From: Podarcis raffonei
Lineage: Eukaryota > Chordata > Lepidosauria > Squamata > Lacertidae
Length of the DNA stretch: 64,000 nt
NCBI RefSeq assembly: GCF_027172205.1
Contig: NC_070614.1
Span: 30,256,501-30,320,500 of the forward strand
Direction: 5' to 3'
Position numbers and translations under genes: made by a program. Under the pieces are notes generated by a model, which was not told the DNA's origin, did no database searches, and saw nothing but the letters and a program-made list of their open reading frames with translations. Positions 1 to 12,017 of this stretch are shown here, in pieces (position 1 is the stretch's first letter; the number at the start of each line of letters is the position of its first letter).

Positions 1-1563
1 CTAAAAGACAATAGGGAGCAATAAGAGGAGGTGAGGGCATTGCAAAATGCTCATAAAATCATTTACCCGTATCAGAAAATTTTATAGTCAGTAGGCTCTG
101 AAACCGCAGTGGGAATAGAAGGTGGACGAAACAGGTTAATAACATGCACACAGATGATGGAAGGTGACTTAGAACTTCCCAGCCTAATTGTAAATGCATC
201 TCTCATTGAGTTTGGAGACATCAGTTAATACATACGAGCTTCATCTTCATATTATCTCTTATCTCATGGGGGGGGTGACTATTTGAACCTGCACTGTAGC
301 ATCAGAGTCCATCATGACCAAGAGAATCCATACTTTCAGTCAACAAACTCAAAAACATTCATCCAACATTCATACTTCTTTGTATTTTGCAATGCAGTCT
401 TCCAATTAAGTAATGTGTACAGAAAAATCACATGCTGAGATGAAGAGTGAATGAATATGCATCTGCTAGTGAGGAAGACATTCACCAATGAATTATATTA
501 TATAAAATTTGTTTTGCAAACATGAGTATATTTAGAGAAATGCATGCAAACACCCAGTGAATCTTCATGCAGATAGATAGTGAAATTTAAAAAACCAAAT
601 TTAAGTTTGAAAATAATGAGATACTGAGAAAAACTAAACAGAGATATTTGGCCATCCCTACCACAGATACAGATACTAGGTGAATTTTGTAGCTGGTGCA
701 CAGTCTTACAATCTAGCTAGAATCTGGATTCCCTGCCTTGAAATACAAATGGGGGTAAGAATCAAAACAATGACAGATATATTTGGAAGCATACAAGTCA
801 TGAACTTAGGTTAGATTGCCTTTTTTGGGGGGGAAGTGTGCCTATTTGTGTGGCGGAGATAGGAAGGAGGCCTAATTTCGGTCAGTGTTTGGCCACTTGG
901 GAATAGCTGGTGGACACCATTGTTTGGGGTCAGGATGAAAATTCAGAATGAAGTGGCTTATGGAATCTGCTGTAAGCTTTTGAAGGAAAAATGGGTTATA
1001 AGTATGCAAATGCCCTTCACCACATTTTACCGTTGGTGAAAATAGCATTCAGAATTTCAAAATTATAATGAATGCAAAATGTTCATAAAGAGTTCTAATG
1101 AGACTATGAAACTTAGTCTTTTCTGCAGTTCAGGTGAGATGCTAATTGTATGTTAAAGATGGTAGACTTTGCTGAAATATTTTCATCTTGCTTAGAAACA
1201 CATCTGAAGACCAGCAAAGGGTATTCTGCCTCAAACCACAATAATGCAAGGGGCATTGCCTCCAAACAGTAATGATAACTCAGTTTTAGAATTAAACACT
1301 TAATGCAACAATGGCGGTGTTGTGTCCATGCCCATGTTACCCATGGAAACATACACATAGGCACACAGGAATAGGCACTCATATTTTAATACCAAATTCC
1401 ATAAATAACTAAAGCAAGATTGTTATTGCTTTCTCTTTCCAGTATGCCTCATTGGGGATCTTCTGACATGTTGTCTAGGATCAAAGAATGGAAACAGATA
1501 GCATTGTTTAGGATAAATGTGTGCTAATCAATTATTTGAGTTGTAGGCCACCAATTCTATTCA
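1..1563. other. Intergenic DNA, duplicated OR-flank sequence
   Basis: No gene seen. Parts of this stretch recur upstream of the other OR genes: 1113-1245 resembles 12165-12290, and 610-660 resembles 7382-7430. It is therefore probably the 5' intron or upstream flank of a minus-strand OR gene lying beyond the left edge. Confidence 0.55.
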
Positions 1564-1571
1564 ATTTAGAC

Positions 1572-1708
1572 CAGCCTTTCTCAACCTTGGGTCCCCAGAT
1601 GTTGCTGAACTACAACACCCATCACCCCTAGCTAGCAAGGCCAGAGCTCAGGGATGTTGGGAGTTGTAGTCCAACAACATATTGGGACCCACAGGTTGAG
1701 AACCGCTG
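1572..1708. mobile_element. hAT-type MITE
   Basis: A 137-bp element with terminal inverted repeats (CAGCCTTTCTCAACCTTGGG at the left, reverse complement of CAGGTTGAGAACCGCTG at the right). It is flanked by a perfect 8-bp target duplication ATTTAGAC (1564-1571 and 1709-1716), as hAT transposase makes. No coding capacity; non-autonomous. Confidence 0.88.
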
Positions 1709-2000
1709 ATTTAGACCCACTGAAAATAAAGAACCTAACTATGTAATCTTCAATAATTTCAGAAGATGCTATCTGTGTAGGACTGGCATTGGACACAATA
1801 TTTGTATTTTATCATCATGAACATTTTCATTTTCTATTGTGTTCTTTACCAAGGTTTATTAGCTGTAGCTTTCTGCAAAACAGACTGTAATCTCAAACAT
1901 GTACACTGCAACTTTCGTAAGAAAAAATGGGACAAACATAAATGGCTTCATTAACATCCTGTTATATACTGTGTCCTGTAAAGCTGCAGACAGCTCCTAC

Positions 2001-2228
2001 CTTGATGAATCCGCTTGTCCATAACATAAGACTAGAAGTTAATTGAAGCTGAGAATACTATACAAGGTAGGAAGTCATATGACTTTTGATAGAAAAAAAC
2101 AGTGTCACTGATTGCTGTGTGAACCACACATAAATATATGTGCCTAAACCCTGGTATGTAACATGTGACCCATTTGGGGAAAGAACTACCAGCATTAAGT
2201 TAGAGACTCTTGATTGTTCATGTGGGAA
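2001..2228 (-). promoter_or_regulatory. OR promoter / first-exon block (copy 1)
   Basis: Minus-strand block homologous to those at 7662, 13471 and 23722. The first exon would end at 2001 (AAG) before the donor GTAGGAGCTG. It contains an in-frame-looking ATG GAC AAG CGG run. The EBF-like half site (TTTCCCCAAATGG, about 2171-2184) and the stretch preceding a conserved TGTGGG are present, but the TATA-like box of the other copies has decayed. Its gene should lie left of the window. Confidence 0.5.
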
Positions 2229-2633
2229 TTGAATCTAGAAGCCTATCTATTTTGAGAAAATAAACTAGTTGCACTTTTGAGAATACAGATAGTGCTTTTG
2301 AGAATAGAAACAATTTGTGCAATCAATGCATGCTGGCAAGTTGCATTCAATGATCAAGCTTTTTACTTTTATTTTCTTTTAAAGTAGTATTATGAATTTT
2401 GTTTATTTCGGTAATATCTAAAAGGACTAGATTTCAGACTAGCAAGACACACATAAGAACTCATTCTTATGTGTGGCAAAGGGGGCAAAGAAAGGTCAAT
2501 GGGGGGTGTGGCCTTTTAGTCTCAAAGCCAGACAGAGAGAACAAGGTGGTAGTGCTGTGGTTCCCCACCCATAACTTACTGTTACACCCAAACCTGGGGT
2601 GGTCATTTCCCCCCCTCTCCAAACAAACCACAG

Positions 2634-3614
2634 TGTCATGGACAAGCTGGATTCAAAAGAGTGATGGGAGGTACCAGCTGAGGAACCCTCTAGGGAACCC
2701 CCAGAGGAAGAAGGCTCAGAGCCGAGGAATTTGTGGTAAGATGACAATGAGTGGTCAGAGGGAGAAGGAGCAGACTGAGAGAAGGAGGTGTCAGAAGCAG
2801 AAGAGCAGACCCTCCAAGTGTCCCTATTTTCCAGGGATGTCCCTGATTTAGAGAAGCCATCCCGGTTTCTGATTTGATCCCAGAATGTCCCACTTTTCCT
2901 TTGGATATCCCTATTTTCATTGGAGAAATGTTGGAGGGTATGGAGTTATCTGACCTCCAAGCCATCTGAAAGCAATCTTGTATAGGGAAGTTTTTTTAAA
3001 AAAAGTTTAATGCTTTATTATGTTTTTATATATGTTGGAAGCTGCCCTGAGTGGCTGGGGCAAGCCAGTAAGATGTGTGGCGTATAAATAGTAAAAATAT
3101 CATTATGGAATGGGACGTCCCTATTTTCATTGGATAAATGTTGGAGGATATGGAAGAGGTGACAGGATTTAGGGAACAGGAAGAGGCCAAGGCAGAGCAC
3201 AGTTCACACTCTGAGGCAGAAGAGGGGGCTGTAGGGGGTGGAGCCAAGAGATAGAGAGGCAGGCTGCTGAAGAAGTCAGTGGGTCTCCCCCTCCTGCTGC
3301 AACCAGCTACCCTTTCCCTGGTCTCCTAGAACATGCTGAGAAATGAAAGGGGCAGAGCAGAGGGTGGTTGTGTGCAGACACAGCCTGAGACTGCAGGGGA
3401 AAGACCCTGGAGAGGAGGAGTTCTAGGCAGCACTGGGAAGGTGAGAATCTTCAGCCCTTGCAACTACTTCATCGGGGCAATACCTCGTAGAACGAGTTGC
3501 TGAGACCACTGGGCCGGATCTGTGGTTTGTTTCCTTGAATAAAAGAGTTAACTTCACTGGCCTTGGGTGATTTATTTTTTCGTTGCTGACCTACTACTGA
3601 CTCCAGTCCTGACA
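2634..3614 (+). mobile_element. Solo LTR (LTR retrotransposon fossil)
   Basis: Starts TGTCATGG and ends CCTGACA, flanked by CACAG (2629-2633) and CACAA (3615-3619), a 4/5 match fitting a 5-bp target duplication. An AATAAA signal lies near 3535. About 340 bp of other repeats (2808-3152) are nested inside. No internal coding region remains. An old fossil. Confidence 0.65.
2808..3152 (-). repeat. Nested dispersed repeats inside the solo LTR
   Basis: 2808-2945 is the reverse complement of the repeat at 21555-21693 (fragments such as GGGACATCCC and TCTCCAATGAAAATAGGGA). 2980-3090 is the 3' end of a non-LTR retrotransposon, similar to 12018-12115 and 60497-60600. Both sit inside the LTR at 2634-3614, so they inserted after it. 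Confidence 0.6.
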
Positions 3615-3619
3615 CACAA

Positions 3620-4188
3620 GTTGCAATCAATGTTTGTCATTGGTTTACTGGTTTGGATTTATTGAGACCCAGGTTCATATGGAATCTGAAGCAAGGAAAT
3701 GTATGTGCTCCTGGCAGCAGCACAATCAGGAAAAAATGAAGCATCCACAAAAAAATACACAAAAACAAACCAAAACCCCCAACCCGACCCACTGCCCCAG
3801 CACATTTTGACCTGGTGCCAAAAGGTGTGTAATGAAGGCACTAGCAAAACCTCCTTGAGGAGACCATTCCATAAATGGGGAGCCATTCTAGAAAAGACCG
3901 GTTCACATATCTCCACCCTCCAGACCTCTTATGGAACAGGCACATGAAGAAGGGCCTCAGATTATAATCTCAGTGCCCAGGCAGATTTAACTATGTTTCA
4001 AAGCAAGGAGGTTCCATTCTGGACTGCAAGGCAATTTCCTGAAACCGCATCCACCTATCAATCAGCTGATGTTGTAAGTAATGTCAACTGATGGGAGGAT
4101 AGAATTTAGTTCTTTATTGCATGTGCATCCCTGTTCCCTGCTTGGAACACATGTGTTCAGCCAAGACAAATCTCTGCATCATCACCAC

Positions 4189-4241
<53 letters not shown>

Positions 4242-4905
4242 TTTGCAGGCATCAGTTGTGATTGGGCCCTGTGTCCCATGCAGCCAATGTTTGTAAAATA
4301 CAGGAGAAAGGATGCTTTCCTCACCCTATCCTCAGATTTCCCCAAAGCATCAAGCTTGTTACTGCCGTCCCCAAGCATCCTGCCACAAAGTGCCAGGAGC
4401 TAGAGAACCCTGTGCAAGAGATGTTTACAAGACAACCCAGTCATTTTTTATGTGATATCATAATGCTGTAATATGATCAACAGGAGGATTTCCCTCCCTC
4501 CCTTAAAATTGGCACTTGTGCTCAAGAAAAAAAGGGAGAGTTCATCCCTGATATATGAATGAGGCCGCAGCAATTTATTTTCGGGTCCTTTGATAAATAG
4601 AGTGCTTATTGATTACATAAGATGTAGAATGTAAAGCATATTTGGAGATTTTACTGAGAAAACACATCAGAAGTCCTTTAGAAGCAAGCTGAAGAACAAC
4701 GACACCCATAAAATTTCTCAGGAGTTGTGGCTTACAAATTTAAACAAAAAAAATCATCCACTATCAGAGGCCTGTAATGATTTACCACAAAGTAAAACCC
4801 AATTGTCTTTCTCTTGCAGTTCTGCTACAGTGTGAGTTCCTGCTCTGGTGGTTACATGTCTAAGAGTACTACCATTGGAAAAAAACCGTCTTTGATCATT
4901 TCCTT
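3620..4905. other. Intergenic region downstream of OR gene 1
   Basis: No gene seen. It holds an (ATT)n microsatellite at 4189-4239 and a short repeat around 4045-4095 (CCTATCAATCAGCTGATG-like) that recurs at 9360-9412 and 9640-9690. From about 4600 the sequence matches the 3' flank of OR gene 2 (10130-10290), showing that the two genes duplicated with their flanks. Confidence 0.5.
4189..4239. repeat. (ATT)n microsatellite
   Basis: About 17 uninterrupted ATT/TTA units. Open frames through it encode only poly-Tyr or poly-Asn runs and are not genes. Confidence 0.97.
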
Positions 4906-5844
4906 TCAGTGAAAAATGAAATATTTTTTCCCCAGAATCTTTAGCAAGGCAGCTTTGACTTCCTGGTTCCTCAGAGTATAAATAAGTGGATTTAAAAGTG
5001 GGGTGAGTGCACTGTATATGAGGGTCACCATCATGTCCCTTTGAGAAGCATTACCCACAGAGGGGAGCATGTAGTTAAACAGGACAGGCACGTAGAGCAA
5101 ACTAACCACCGTCAGATGGGATCCACAGGTGGAGAAGGCTTTCTGTCGACCACTTTGGGTCTGCACTTTGAAGAGAAGAAAAGTGATAATGTAGAAGTAA
5201 GAGAGGAGTATGGCAATAAAAGGACCCATAGCAACACAACTGGTTACTGTGTTGAGGAGCATCAGGCTGAGGTAGGTGCTACCGCAGGCCAGTTTCAGCA
5301 AAGGTTTGATATCACATAAAAAGTGTTCAATGCGGTTTGGCCCACAGAAGAGGAGACGGGCAGTTGCCATTGTATGCATCAGGGCATGAAAAAAGCCAGC
5401 GGACCATGTGGCTGCTGCCATGAGTTGGGAGACCTGCTTGCGCATTATGATGGTGTAACGCAAGGGGTTGCATATTGCAACATAGCGATCAAATGCCATG
5501 ACACCGAGAAGAATGCCTTCACTGCTGCCCAGGAAATAGAAGAAGTGGACCTGAGCCATACATCCACCAAAGGAAATTTTTTGTGTCTCTGATAGAAAAC
5601 CAGCCAGCATCTTTGGAACTGTGGTGGTGGAATAGAAAATGTCAAGGCAGGAAAGGTTTCCAAGAAAAAAGTACATGGGAGTGTGAAGCTTTGGTTCAGC
5701 TATTGTGACGAGCAAGATAGCTGCATTCCCCACTAGGCTGGCCAAATACATCATCAGGAAGACGGCAAAGAGTATACACTGAAGCTCCCAGACATTGGTC
5801 AGGCCCATTAAGATGAATTCTGTCACCTCTGTTTGATTCTCCAT
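4906..5844 (-). CDS. Olfactory receptor, OR12D-like (OR gene 1)
   Basis: Predicted 312-aa seven-transmembrane class A odorant receptor acting in the plasma membrane and cilia of olfactory neurons (family knowledge). Seen: N-glycosylation site NQT at residues 3-5, GN in TM1 (39-40), LHTPMYFFLGNLS (53-65), Cys95, MAFDRYVAIC at the end of TM3 (116-125), SYFYI in TM5, KAFSTC before TM6 (235-240) and PLLNPLIYTLRN in TM7 (282-293). Length and all motifs are normal, with no breaks. The start is the ATG at 5844: the codon before it (GTG) belongs to the predicted splice acceptor CTTTTAG at 5847, so only two bases of 5' UTR lie in this exon. The first exon and promoter probably lie at about 7662-7710. 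OR12D assignment is from recalled similarity to human OR12D proteins (GNLSCLDI, FFHALMH, CDIKPLLKLACGST). Confidence 0.96.
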   Translation of the reverse strand: MENQTEVTEFILMGLTNVWELQCILFAVFLMMYLASLVGNAAILLVTIAEPKLHTPMYFFLGNLSCLDIFYSTTTVPKMLAGFLSETQKISFGGCMAQVHFFYFLGSSEGILLGVMAFDRYVAICNPLRYTIIMRKQVSQLMAAATWSAGFFHALMHTMATARLLFCGPNRIEHFLCDIKPLLKLACGSTYLSLMLLNTVTSCVAMGPFIAILLSYFYIITFLLFKVQTQSGRQKAFSTCGSHLTVVSLLYVPVLFNYMLPSVGNASQRDMMVTLIYSALTPLLNPLIYTLRNQEVKAALLKILGKKYFIFH

Positions 5845-5847
5845 CAC

Positions 5848-6906
5848 TAAAAGTCAGCAGAGAATAATAAGGTAAGAGGAGGTCACTGTAGAGTGCAAGT
5901 AATATCCATTACCTACAGTATATAAGAAAATTGTTCAGAAAGAAGTGTATAAAATTGCTCAGTGGCATTGTAAGAATGGTGAAAGACTGTTAACATGTAC
6001 ATAAATGATAAAGATGACAAAGAACATTTCTATTTAACTCTAAACCCACCTTCATTCTGTTTAGGTATTTTTTAATAATAATAAATATATTATAACTACT
6101 TATGAGAGTAGTACCTTTCTCAAGTAGCCTATTACTTGTTCGTGGCCACATCAAAGCTGAACCTGAGTGCACTCTATTCACCTGCAATTTCTAGAAAATG
6201 GTATTCAGAGACACACTGCCTCTGACAGGGGAGGTAGAAAATGGCCATCGTGACTAGTGCCCACTCATACTGTAGCTTTGTAGATTTCAAAACAGTTGAT
6301 TACATCATCAATGTGGAAATTGGTTAGAGAAGCTGTCTGAAACCAACATGGATTCAAGACACTAACAAAAATGTTCTTCTCTTGATATTGGAATATGTTT
6401 GTTAAAAATAGTATGCCTGTATCCAGTGGTGATGCAGCTTTTTGACCCTTTTGTTTTCTATTCCTTAAAAGTATGAAGGTTTTCATACGTGCATCAGGTG
6501 GCAACAGAGTACAACTCCCAGCAGCTGACATGGTGTGTGTGCCTAACAAATACCAGGAACCTGCCTTGTAGCATCGGAGTCTATCAACAGAATTCATACT
6601 TTCAAAAACAACATGGGGAGCAAACACAAGCTTCTTCCAAAATTAACCCTTATCTGAATGGTGCAACTATAGCCTTGTAATTTGTACAAAGATTGATATA
6701 CGGTACATGCACGTGCAGGCATAGTGTGTATATACATTCATCTATCTGTGAGCATCAACATACCAAAATGTATCCTATTAGAAAAAATGGGAGAAATTTG
6801 TGTTAAAATGATGCTGAATTTTCATGAGGACTTTTCTTTTTTAAAAAAATCACAAACTTGATGTGAAAATGTGAATAACCAAATTTAAGACTGAAAAGAT
6901 GAGAAA
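5848..6906. other. Predicted 5' intron of OR gene 1
   Basis: No coding sequence recognised. It lies between the coding-exon acceptor (5847) and the predicted first exon (7662) and matches the upstream flanks of OR genes 2 and 4 in places. The solo LTR at 6912-7376 is inserted in the same intron. Confidence 0.5.
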
Positions 6907-6911
6907 CTGAG

Positions 6912-7376
6912 TGTATGGGATAATTATTCTAGAATAATTATTGTGATTTTGAGATTGGTGATCTGGCATGGTCAACTCTTCCTGTCTCTGATTATCCCTT
7001 CCTGGCTCTGGTTATCTGTGTTTTATTGTTTTCTCTATCCTGGTCAGTAAAAGCCTTTGATGTATGGCCTGGCTTTTTGTCTCGTAGCTAAGCCTGTATA
7101 AGCCATAACAGGCCACAGGTCTATAAAATATCTAGTTTTGGGGCATAGAAGTCAGAAGTTTGGCACAGTCTATTGGCCACAGAGCTGTGCATCAAAGGCT
7201 ACCTGGGGGTCACTTCGCCACTTCTTCAGGGCTTCTCAGTGGCAGATTGAAGTGCTTTCCTGGTAATGTATATTTTGCTTGCTGTTTGGAATAAAATCTG
7301 TAATCTTCTCACCCACTTGGATTTGTATTGCTTCTGAATCTAATTTTAAAAGAACCGTCTTGCATTTAGCAAGACA
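6912..7376 (+). mobile_element. Solo LTR, 465 bp (LTR retrotransposon fossil)
   Basis: Starts TGTATGGG and ends AAGACA, with a perfect 5-bp target duplication CTGAG (6907-6911, 7377-7381). It has a TATA-like TATAAAATAT near 7122 and AATAAA near 7290. Paralogous flanks near 630 and 25755 show the empty site (ACTGAG continuing uninterrupted). Family not assigned; no internal region remains. Confidence 0.8.
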
Positions 7377-7661
7377 CTGAGAGGTTAAAAAAATTGAGAT
7401 ATTTGCTCATCCCTGACACTGATACAGATACAATGTGAATCTTGTGGCCTATGTATGCTTCGCAGCGTTAGATACAATGAATTATTGTAGCTAGTGCACA
7501 CCCATGAAATCCAGACGTTCTTGATAAGCCACCTTATTTGCATTGCAAAAAGGGTTGGAGGGCCAAAACAATGACAAAAATATTTGGAAAATGGGTTGCA
7601 ACCTTGCTTGACACACATTGTGCTAAATATTCTGTTTGATCATGCTGCAGGCAGCTCCTAC

Positions 7662-7908
7662 CTTGATGAGCCCATTAGATAAGACTAGAGGTAAATTGAA
7701 GTTTTGAATGCTGTACGAGGTATGAAGGGAGCCATATGTATTTAAAGGTGACAGGAAAAAATACACTCTGGTGGCTGTTTGAACCCCACATCGCTTTATA
7801 AGCCTAAACCCTAATATGGAACATGTACCCAGCCAATTAAAGATTTTTGCTGTCATTGGGGAAAACAACTACAATAATCAAGTTAGGGACTCTTGATTGT
7901 TCAGATGG
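7662..7908 (-). promoter_or_regulatory. Promoter and first-exon block of OR gene 1
   Basis: On the minus strand, in order: a homeodomain-type/AT-rich stretch (about 7871-7885), an EBF (Olf-1)-like half site TTTTCCCCAATGACAG (about 7850-7865), TTTAAATA (7746-7739), then a short presumed first exon ending ATCAAG at 7662 before donor GTAGGAGCTG. Splicing to 5847 would remove about 1.8 kb. Any upstream ATG in this copy is out of frame with the receptor. This is inferred from four-way conservation, not from transcripts. Confidence 0.6.
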
Positions 7909-8414
7909 GAACTGAATGCAAAAGAATATTGGTTTTAATAAAATAAACCATTGCTGCTTCTGATTGTGCAGTTTATGCTTTTGAGAATAAAATAATATGT
8001 GACATCGGTTAATTGTAACAAATTTTATTTAATGGCTTTTTTTTTTACTGCTGTAGCATCATTATATCTGGTTGTTTCAATAATTTTTAAAAGACTCACA
8101 TTTCAGAGTAAAGGGTCTGTTATAAAGCACCATTATTTCCACTCCTTGAAGACTGATACACAGTGCAGATTTTTTCATTCCCTCTCATTTCACTCACGCA
8201 CAAATCTCTACCAACCACTTCTATAATAAGTTTGAGTTCAATGTATTGAGAAAATGGTTGGCATGGTGGTATTAAGTAACACTTAGAACAAGCAATAATT
8301 TTCTATTGGAGCCCTTTCAGCCAACTAGGATCATTTCATTTTTGTTCCATTTATTATATTTCTATGCTGCTTTTCACTCACATGAGTGAACACCAACAAA
8401 TCACCAATTGATAG

Positions 8415-8851
8415 TGTAATGGCTTTAGGGGTTGCTTGTGTGTAAATAGCCGCCGCTCTGGGCTAGGTTGGCTGGTTAAACCATTTCTCGCTGGACAGCC
8501 ATCCACTCCGTGGCTGTTCAGTCGCTGGCAGAATCCGTCAGTGGGCATTTCTTAAACCTTTTCCAACATAAAAGCTGTTTGACGCCCAGTCTCCTCCTAC
8601 TCTCCCTGCACGGAAGTCTTCTGCGCAGGGAGGGCGTGGGTAGCGGAGGACCTGTGCTCTCCCGGCTGGTGTCCAGTGAAGAGTCCCGGAGCCTGCTCTC
8701 TGCTTCCCCCATTGGCCCCCCTCTATCCCTGGTGTTGCGCTGATTTTCTTCCCCAACAGGAGACCTGCCTCTCTCCCTGCTTGGCCCCTCTCCAGCATCG
8801 CTGTGGAGCCTCACCTCCTCCTCCTCTAGTTCCGATGGCAGTTCCCTGACA
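8415..8851 (-). mobile_element. Solo LTR of a Ty3/Gypsy element, 437 bp (fossil)
   Basis: Reading on the minus strand it begins TGTCAGGGAACTGCCATCGG, the same start as the LTRs of the element at 52921-58411, and ends CA. It has a perfect 5-bp target duplication GATAG (8410-8414, 8852-8856). It is a more diverged relative of that LTR (different central part, alignable ends). Internal region lost, presumably by LTR recombination. Confidence 0.87.
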
Positions 8852-9038
8852 GATAGGTAGAGCTGTGTAAAGGTGAACTTGAAAGGCTTTTTTAACGCTA
8901 TCCAGAATATTGTTGGAAATTGATTTCATTAAAACATACGATCATTCTATTTCTATTATGCTGTTTTAACTGAGGTAAGGTGCTTGGATGAGAAATCATT
9001 GACTGTAATATGGATTTTATTATCAAGATCCTGGAACC

Positions 9039-9136
9039 TGGGGAGGGGGGAAAATTGGGGGGGGGGAATAAGGATGATATGTTTTTGGATAATATGTTTT
9101 GTTTTAATTTTGAATAAAATGTTTTTTTTTTAAAAA
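9039..9136 (+). mobile_element. Short 5'-truncated L1-like insertion
   Basis: An AT-rich 3' end with AATAAA and a terminal A-run, bounded by a perfect 14-bp target duplication AAGATCCTGGAACC (9025-9038, 9137-9150). The structure is that of a LINE-mobilised insertion of only about 98 bp. Confidence 0.75.
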
Positions 9137-9150
9137 AAGATCCTGGAACC

Positions 9151-10410
9151 AAACTCAGTTTTGGATATCTAGTGCCATTGGGCCCAGGTTCTGATGAAAC
9201 CAGGAAATGGCTTAGCTCTTAGCAACAACACAAACAGGAAGGAGTGAAGTATCCACAATTTCAGCTATGTTGTAATGTAGGGAACCTCCACCACACAGGC
9301 CAATTGTGGTCCACCGGGGGTTCAAATTTGGTCCGTATGCCATTTCTGCAAATCATGCTTACCTATCAATCAGCTGATGTCACAAGTGATGTCAGCTGGT
9401 GGGTTGGCGCTTCTAGTAAAATACTAACTTGCATGCCTGTTTCGTACTGGGAATAACCCAGGAAAGCAGCCCCAACTTTTTGCAGGCATTGCCTGTGGCA
9501 GGGATTCTTGGTAAAATACTGGTTAATTTCTCCACTCCACTCTCAATCACTTGATTGGTAATAGGTAATGGAAGTGTATAAACTATGCCTTAAAGCAAAG
9601 ATGTCCAATTTGGCAGATGCCGTGATTTCCCCAAACCACATCCACGTATCAATCAGATGATGTCACAAGTGACATCAGCTTGTGAGTGGGAGGGTAGAGA
9701 TTAATTCTGGCTTAGCTGTGGATGCAAGTGTCCCCCTTTTATGCTGGCATCAACAGTGAGATGGGCTTCTCCTGCATGCAACCAATCCTTCAAAGTACAG
9801 CCTTATTTCTCCTCTCTCCATCACCTGATGGAGAGGGGATAATCAAGGCTTTACCAGTCAGATACTTAGAACTCTCAAAAGCACCAAGCAAAGGGCAGGA
9901 AACACCTCTCACACTGTGATTCCCAAGTGAGTGAAAGCTTGGGAACCCTGCAGAAGGGATTTTTAGTGGTGGGAAGAGTAAAGCACCCATCCATCATGTG
10001 ACTGATGAGCAGATTTCCCACCCACCTGTCAATCTTGGGCTCCAGAACCCAATAGGTTCTCCACCCAGGTTTAAATTGACATGAATGAGGACACAGCATC
10101 TAATTTTTTAAGTGCTTTGATAAGTTAATGGTCCATTGCCTTTCACAACAAGAGATAAAAGTACATTTGGAGATTTCACTTAGGAAACACATCAACAGAA
10201 CTTTCAAAGAAAGCTAAGAAACCATGATGTTCGTATGGTTTCTTAGGAGTGGTGGCTTATATTATCTATGTTTAAACAAAAGATTTTAGCTGATATCAGA
10301 GACCTGCAATGATGTCCTGCATTGTAAAACCCTTTTTTTTTTGTTATTCTTCTTGTATGACCGTAGCATTTTGAGTTTCCATTTTAGTGTATGCTTGTCC
10401 TACTGTAGTA
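9151..10410. other. Intergenic region downstream of OR gene 2
   Basis: No gene seen. It contains two diverged copies of the TATCAATCAG-type repeat (9360-9412 and 9640-9690) also found at 4045, and from about 10130 the duplicated 3' flank shared with OR gene 1. Confidence 0.5.
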
Positions 10411-11381
10411 TTATTCACAAAGTCTTTTCTGATTTTTTCCTTTCAGTGGAAACTGAAATATTCTGCCGAAAATCTTTAACACAGCAGTTTTGACTTCCTG
10501 GTTCCTCAGTGTATAAATAAGTGGGTTCAAAACTGGGGTAACTGCACTGTATATGAGGGTCACCATCATTTCTCTTTGAGAAGCATTCTCCACAGAGGGC
10601 AGCATGTAGTTAAACAACACTGGCACGTACATCAATCCAACCACCATCAGATGGGATCCGCAGGTGGAGAAGGCTTTCTGTCGACCACTTTGGGATTGCA
10701 CTTTGAATAGAAGAAATATGATAATATAGAAATAGGAGAGGAGTGTGACAATGAAAGGTCCCATGGCAACGGAACTAGCTACAGTGTTGAGGAGCATGAG
10801 GTTGAGGTGGGTGCTGCCACAGGCCAGTTTCAGCAAAGGTTTGATGTCACATAAAAAGTGTTCAATGTGGTTTGGCCCACAGAAGTGCAGACGGGCAGTT
10901 GCCACTGCATGCATTAGGGCATGAAAAAAGCCAGCAAACCAAGTGGCTGCTGCCAAGATTTGACAAACCTGCCTGCGCATGATGATGGTGTAACGCAAGG
11001 GGTTGCATATTGCTACATAGCGATCAAACGCCATTACTCCAAGAAGAATGGCTTCACTGCTGCCCAAGAAATGGAAAAAGTGGAGCTGGGCCATGCAGCC
11101 AGCAAAGGAAATGGTTTGGACCGGCATCAGAAAACCAGCTAGCATCTTTGGAACAGTGACTGTGGAAAAGAAGATGTCAAGGCAGGAAAGGTTTCCAAGA
11201 AAAAAGTACATGGGAGTGTGCAGCTTTGGTTCAACTATTGCAACAAGCACAATAGTTGCATTCCCCAGTAGGCTGGCCAAATACATCATCAGGAAGATGG
11301 CAAAGAGTGTACACTGAAGCTGCCAGAGATTGGTCAGGCCCATCAAGATGAATTCTCTCACCTCTGTTTGGTTCTTTGTCA
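10411..11381 (-). CDS. Olfactory receptor, OR12D-like (OR gene 2), unusual start
   Basis: About 322-323 aa, with all OR landmarks intact: NQT glycosylation site, LHTPMYFFLGNLS, MAFDRYVAICNPLRY, KAFSTCGSHL and PVLNPLIYTLRN. The C-terminal tail is about 10 residues longer than in its neighbours. Oddity: where the other copies have ATG (ATGGAGAAC or ATGAAGAAC), this one reads ACAAAGAAC. The exon has a good acceptor (pyrimidine tract then TTTTAG at 11382) and begins TG-ACA-AAG. If spliced to the predicted first exon ending ...CAAA at 13471, the junction gives A|TG-ACA-AAG in frame, plus an upstream in-frame ATG for a peptide MDKRTYQ. Otherwise the first internal Met is about residue 14. It may be functional through that splice or may be a recent start-loss pseudogene. 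Closest neighbour in sequence is OR gene 4. Confidence 0.88.
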
Positions 11382-12017
11382 CTAAAAGGGAGGAAGAAAG
11401 GTAGGTGAGATCACTGTAGAGTATTATTCATCTCCATCACCCGTATCAGAAATCCATACAGACATAAGCAGATAAAACTCAGTCTAATTCTAAACCCCCT
11501 TAGAGAAGTGATTTTCTTTTCCTTCAACCATTTTCATTCCTTTTGAGATTCCTAGTCATATCATACGGATGAATGACTTGTAAAATCTACAGACTTTTTA
11601 AACGTGCAGAGAAGGTCATGGGACACTCTTCCTGAGCCTTTACTCACGAGAACATTTATCCCAGCATCCTGTTCTCACAGTGGTAGGCCAGATGTCTATT
11701 TCCAGGTCACAAGCAGAACCTCAGTGCAGCTCCACTTTTTCCACCTACAATTCCCAGAAAATGGGGTGGAGGAAAACAGTGAACAAAAACCATAGCCAAA
11801 ATGGTTAAGTCTCTTAAAAATAGAATCTAGCCAGACTCTGTATGAGAGAAAACCAGCAGGAAGCTGTTAATGAAAAATGCTGTAAGCTTTCTAAAGAATA
11901 CAACTATCCAAAACATTAACTTGCATTAACAATACATTTTTGAGTTTGTGTAAATAACATCTAGAACTTCTACATGGTAATTACAGAAATGCAAAATGTT
12001 TGGAGAGTGCTCTAATG

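Noticed and set aside
4081-4378. Frames with poly-Tyr or poly-Asn
   Set aside because: Translation of an ATT microsatellite; the same applies to the poly-Asn frame at 12051-12263.
5845-5847. GTG as an additional start codon before the ATG of OR gene 1 (also at 27950-27952)
   Set aside because: The G belongs to the splice acceptor AG, and the ATG directly after it is conserved among the copies.
8518-8814. Open frames of about 90 codons on the minus strand
   Set aside because: They lie wholly within a solo LTR.
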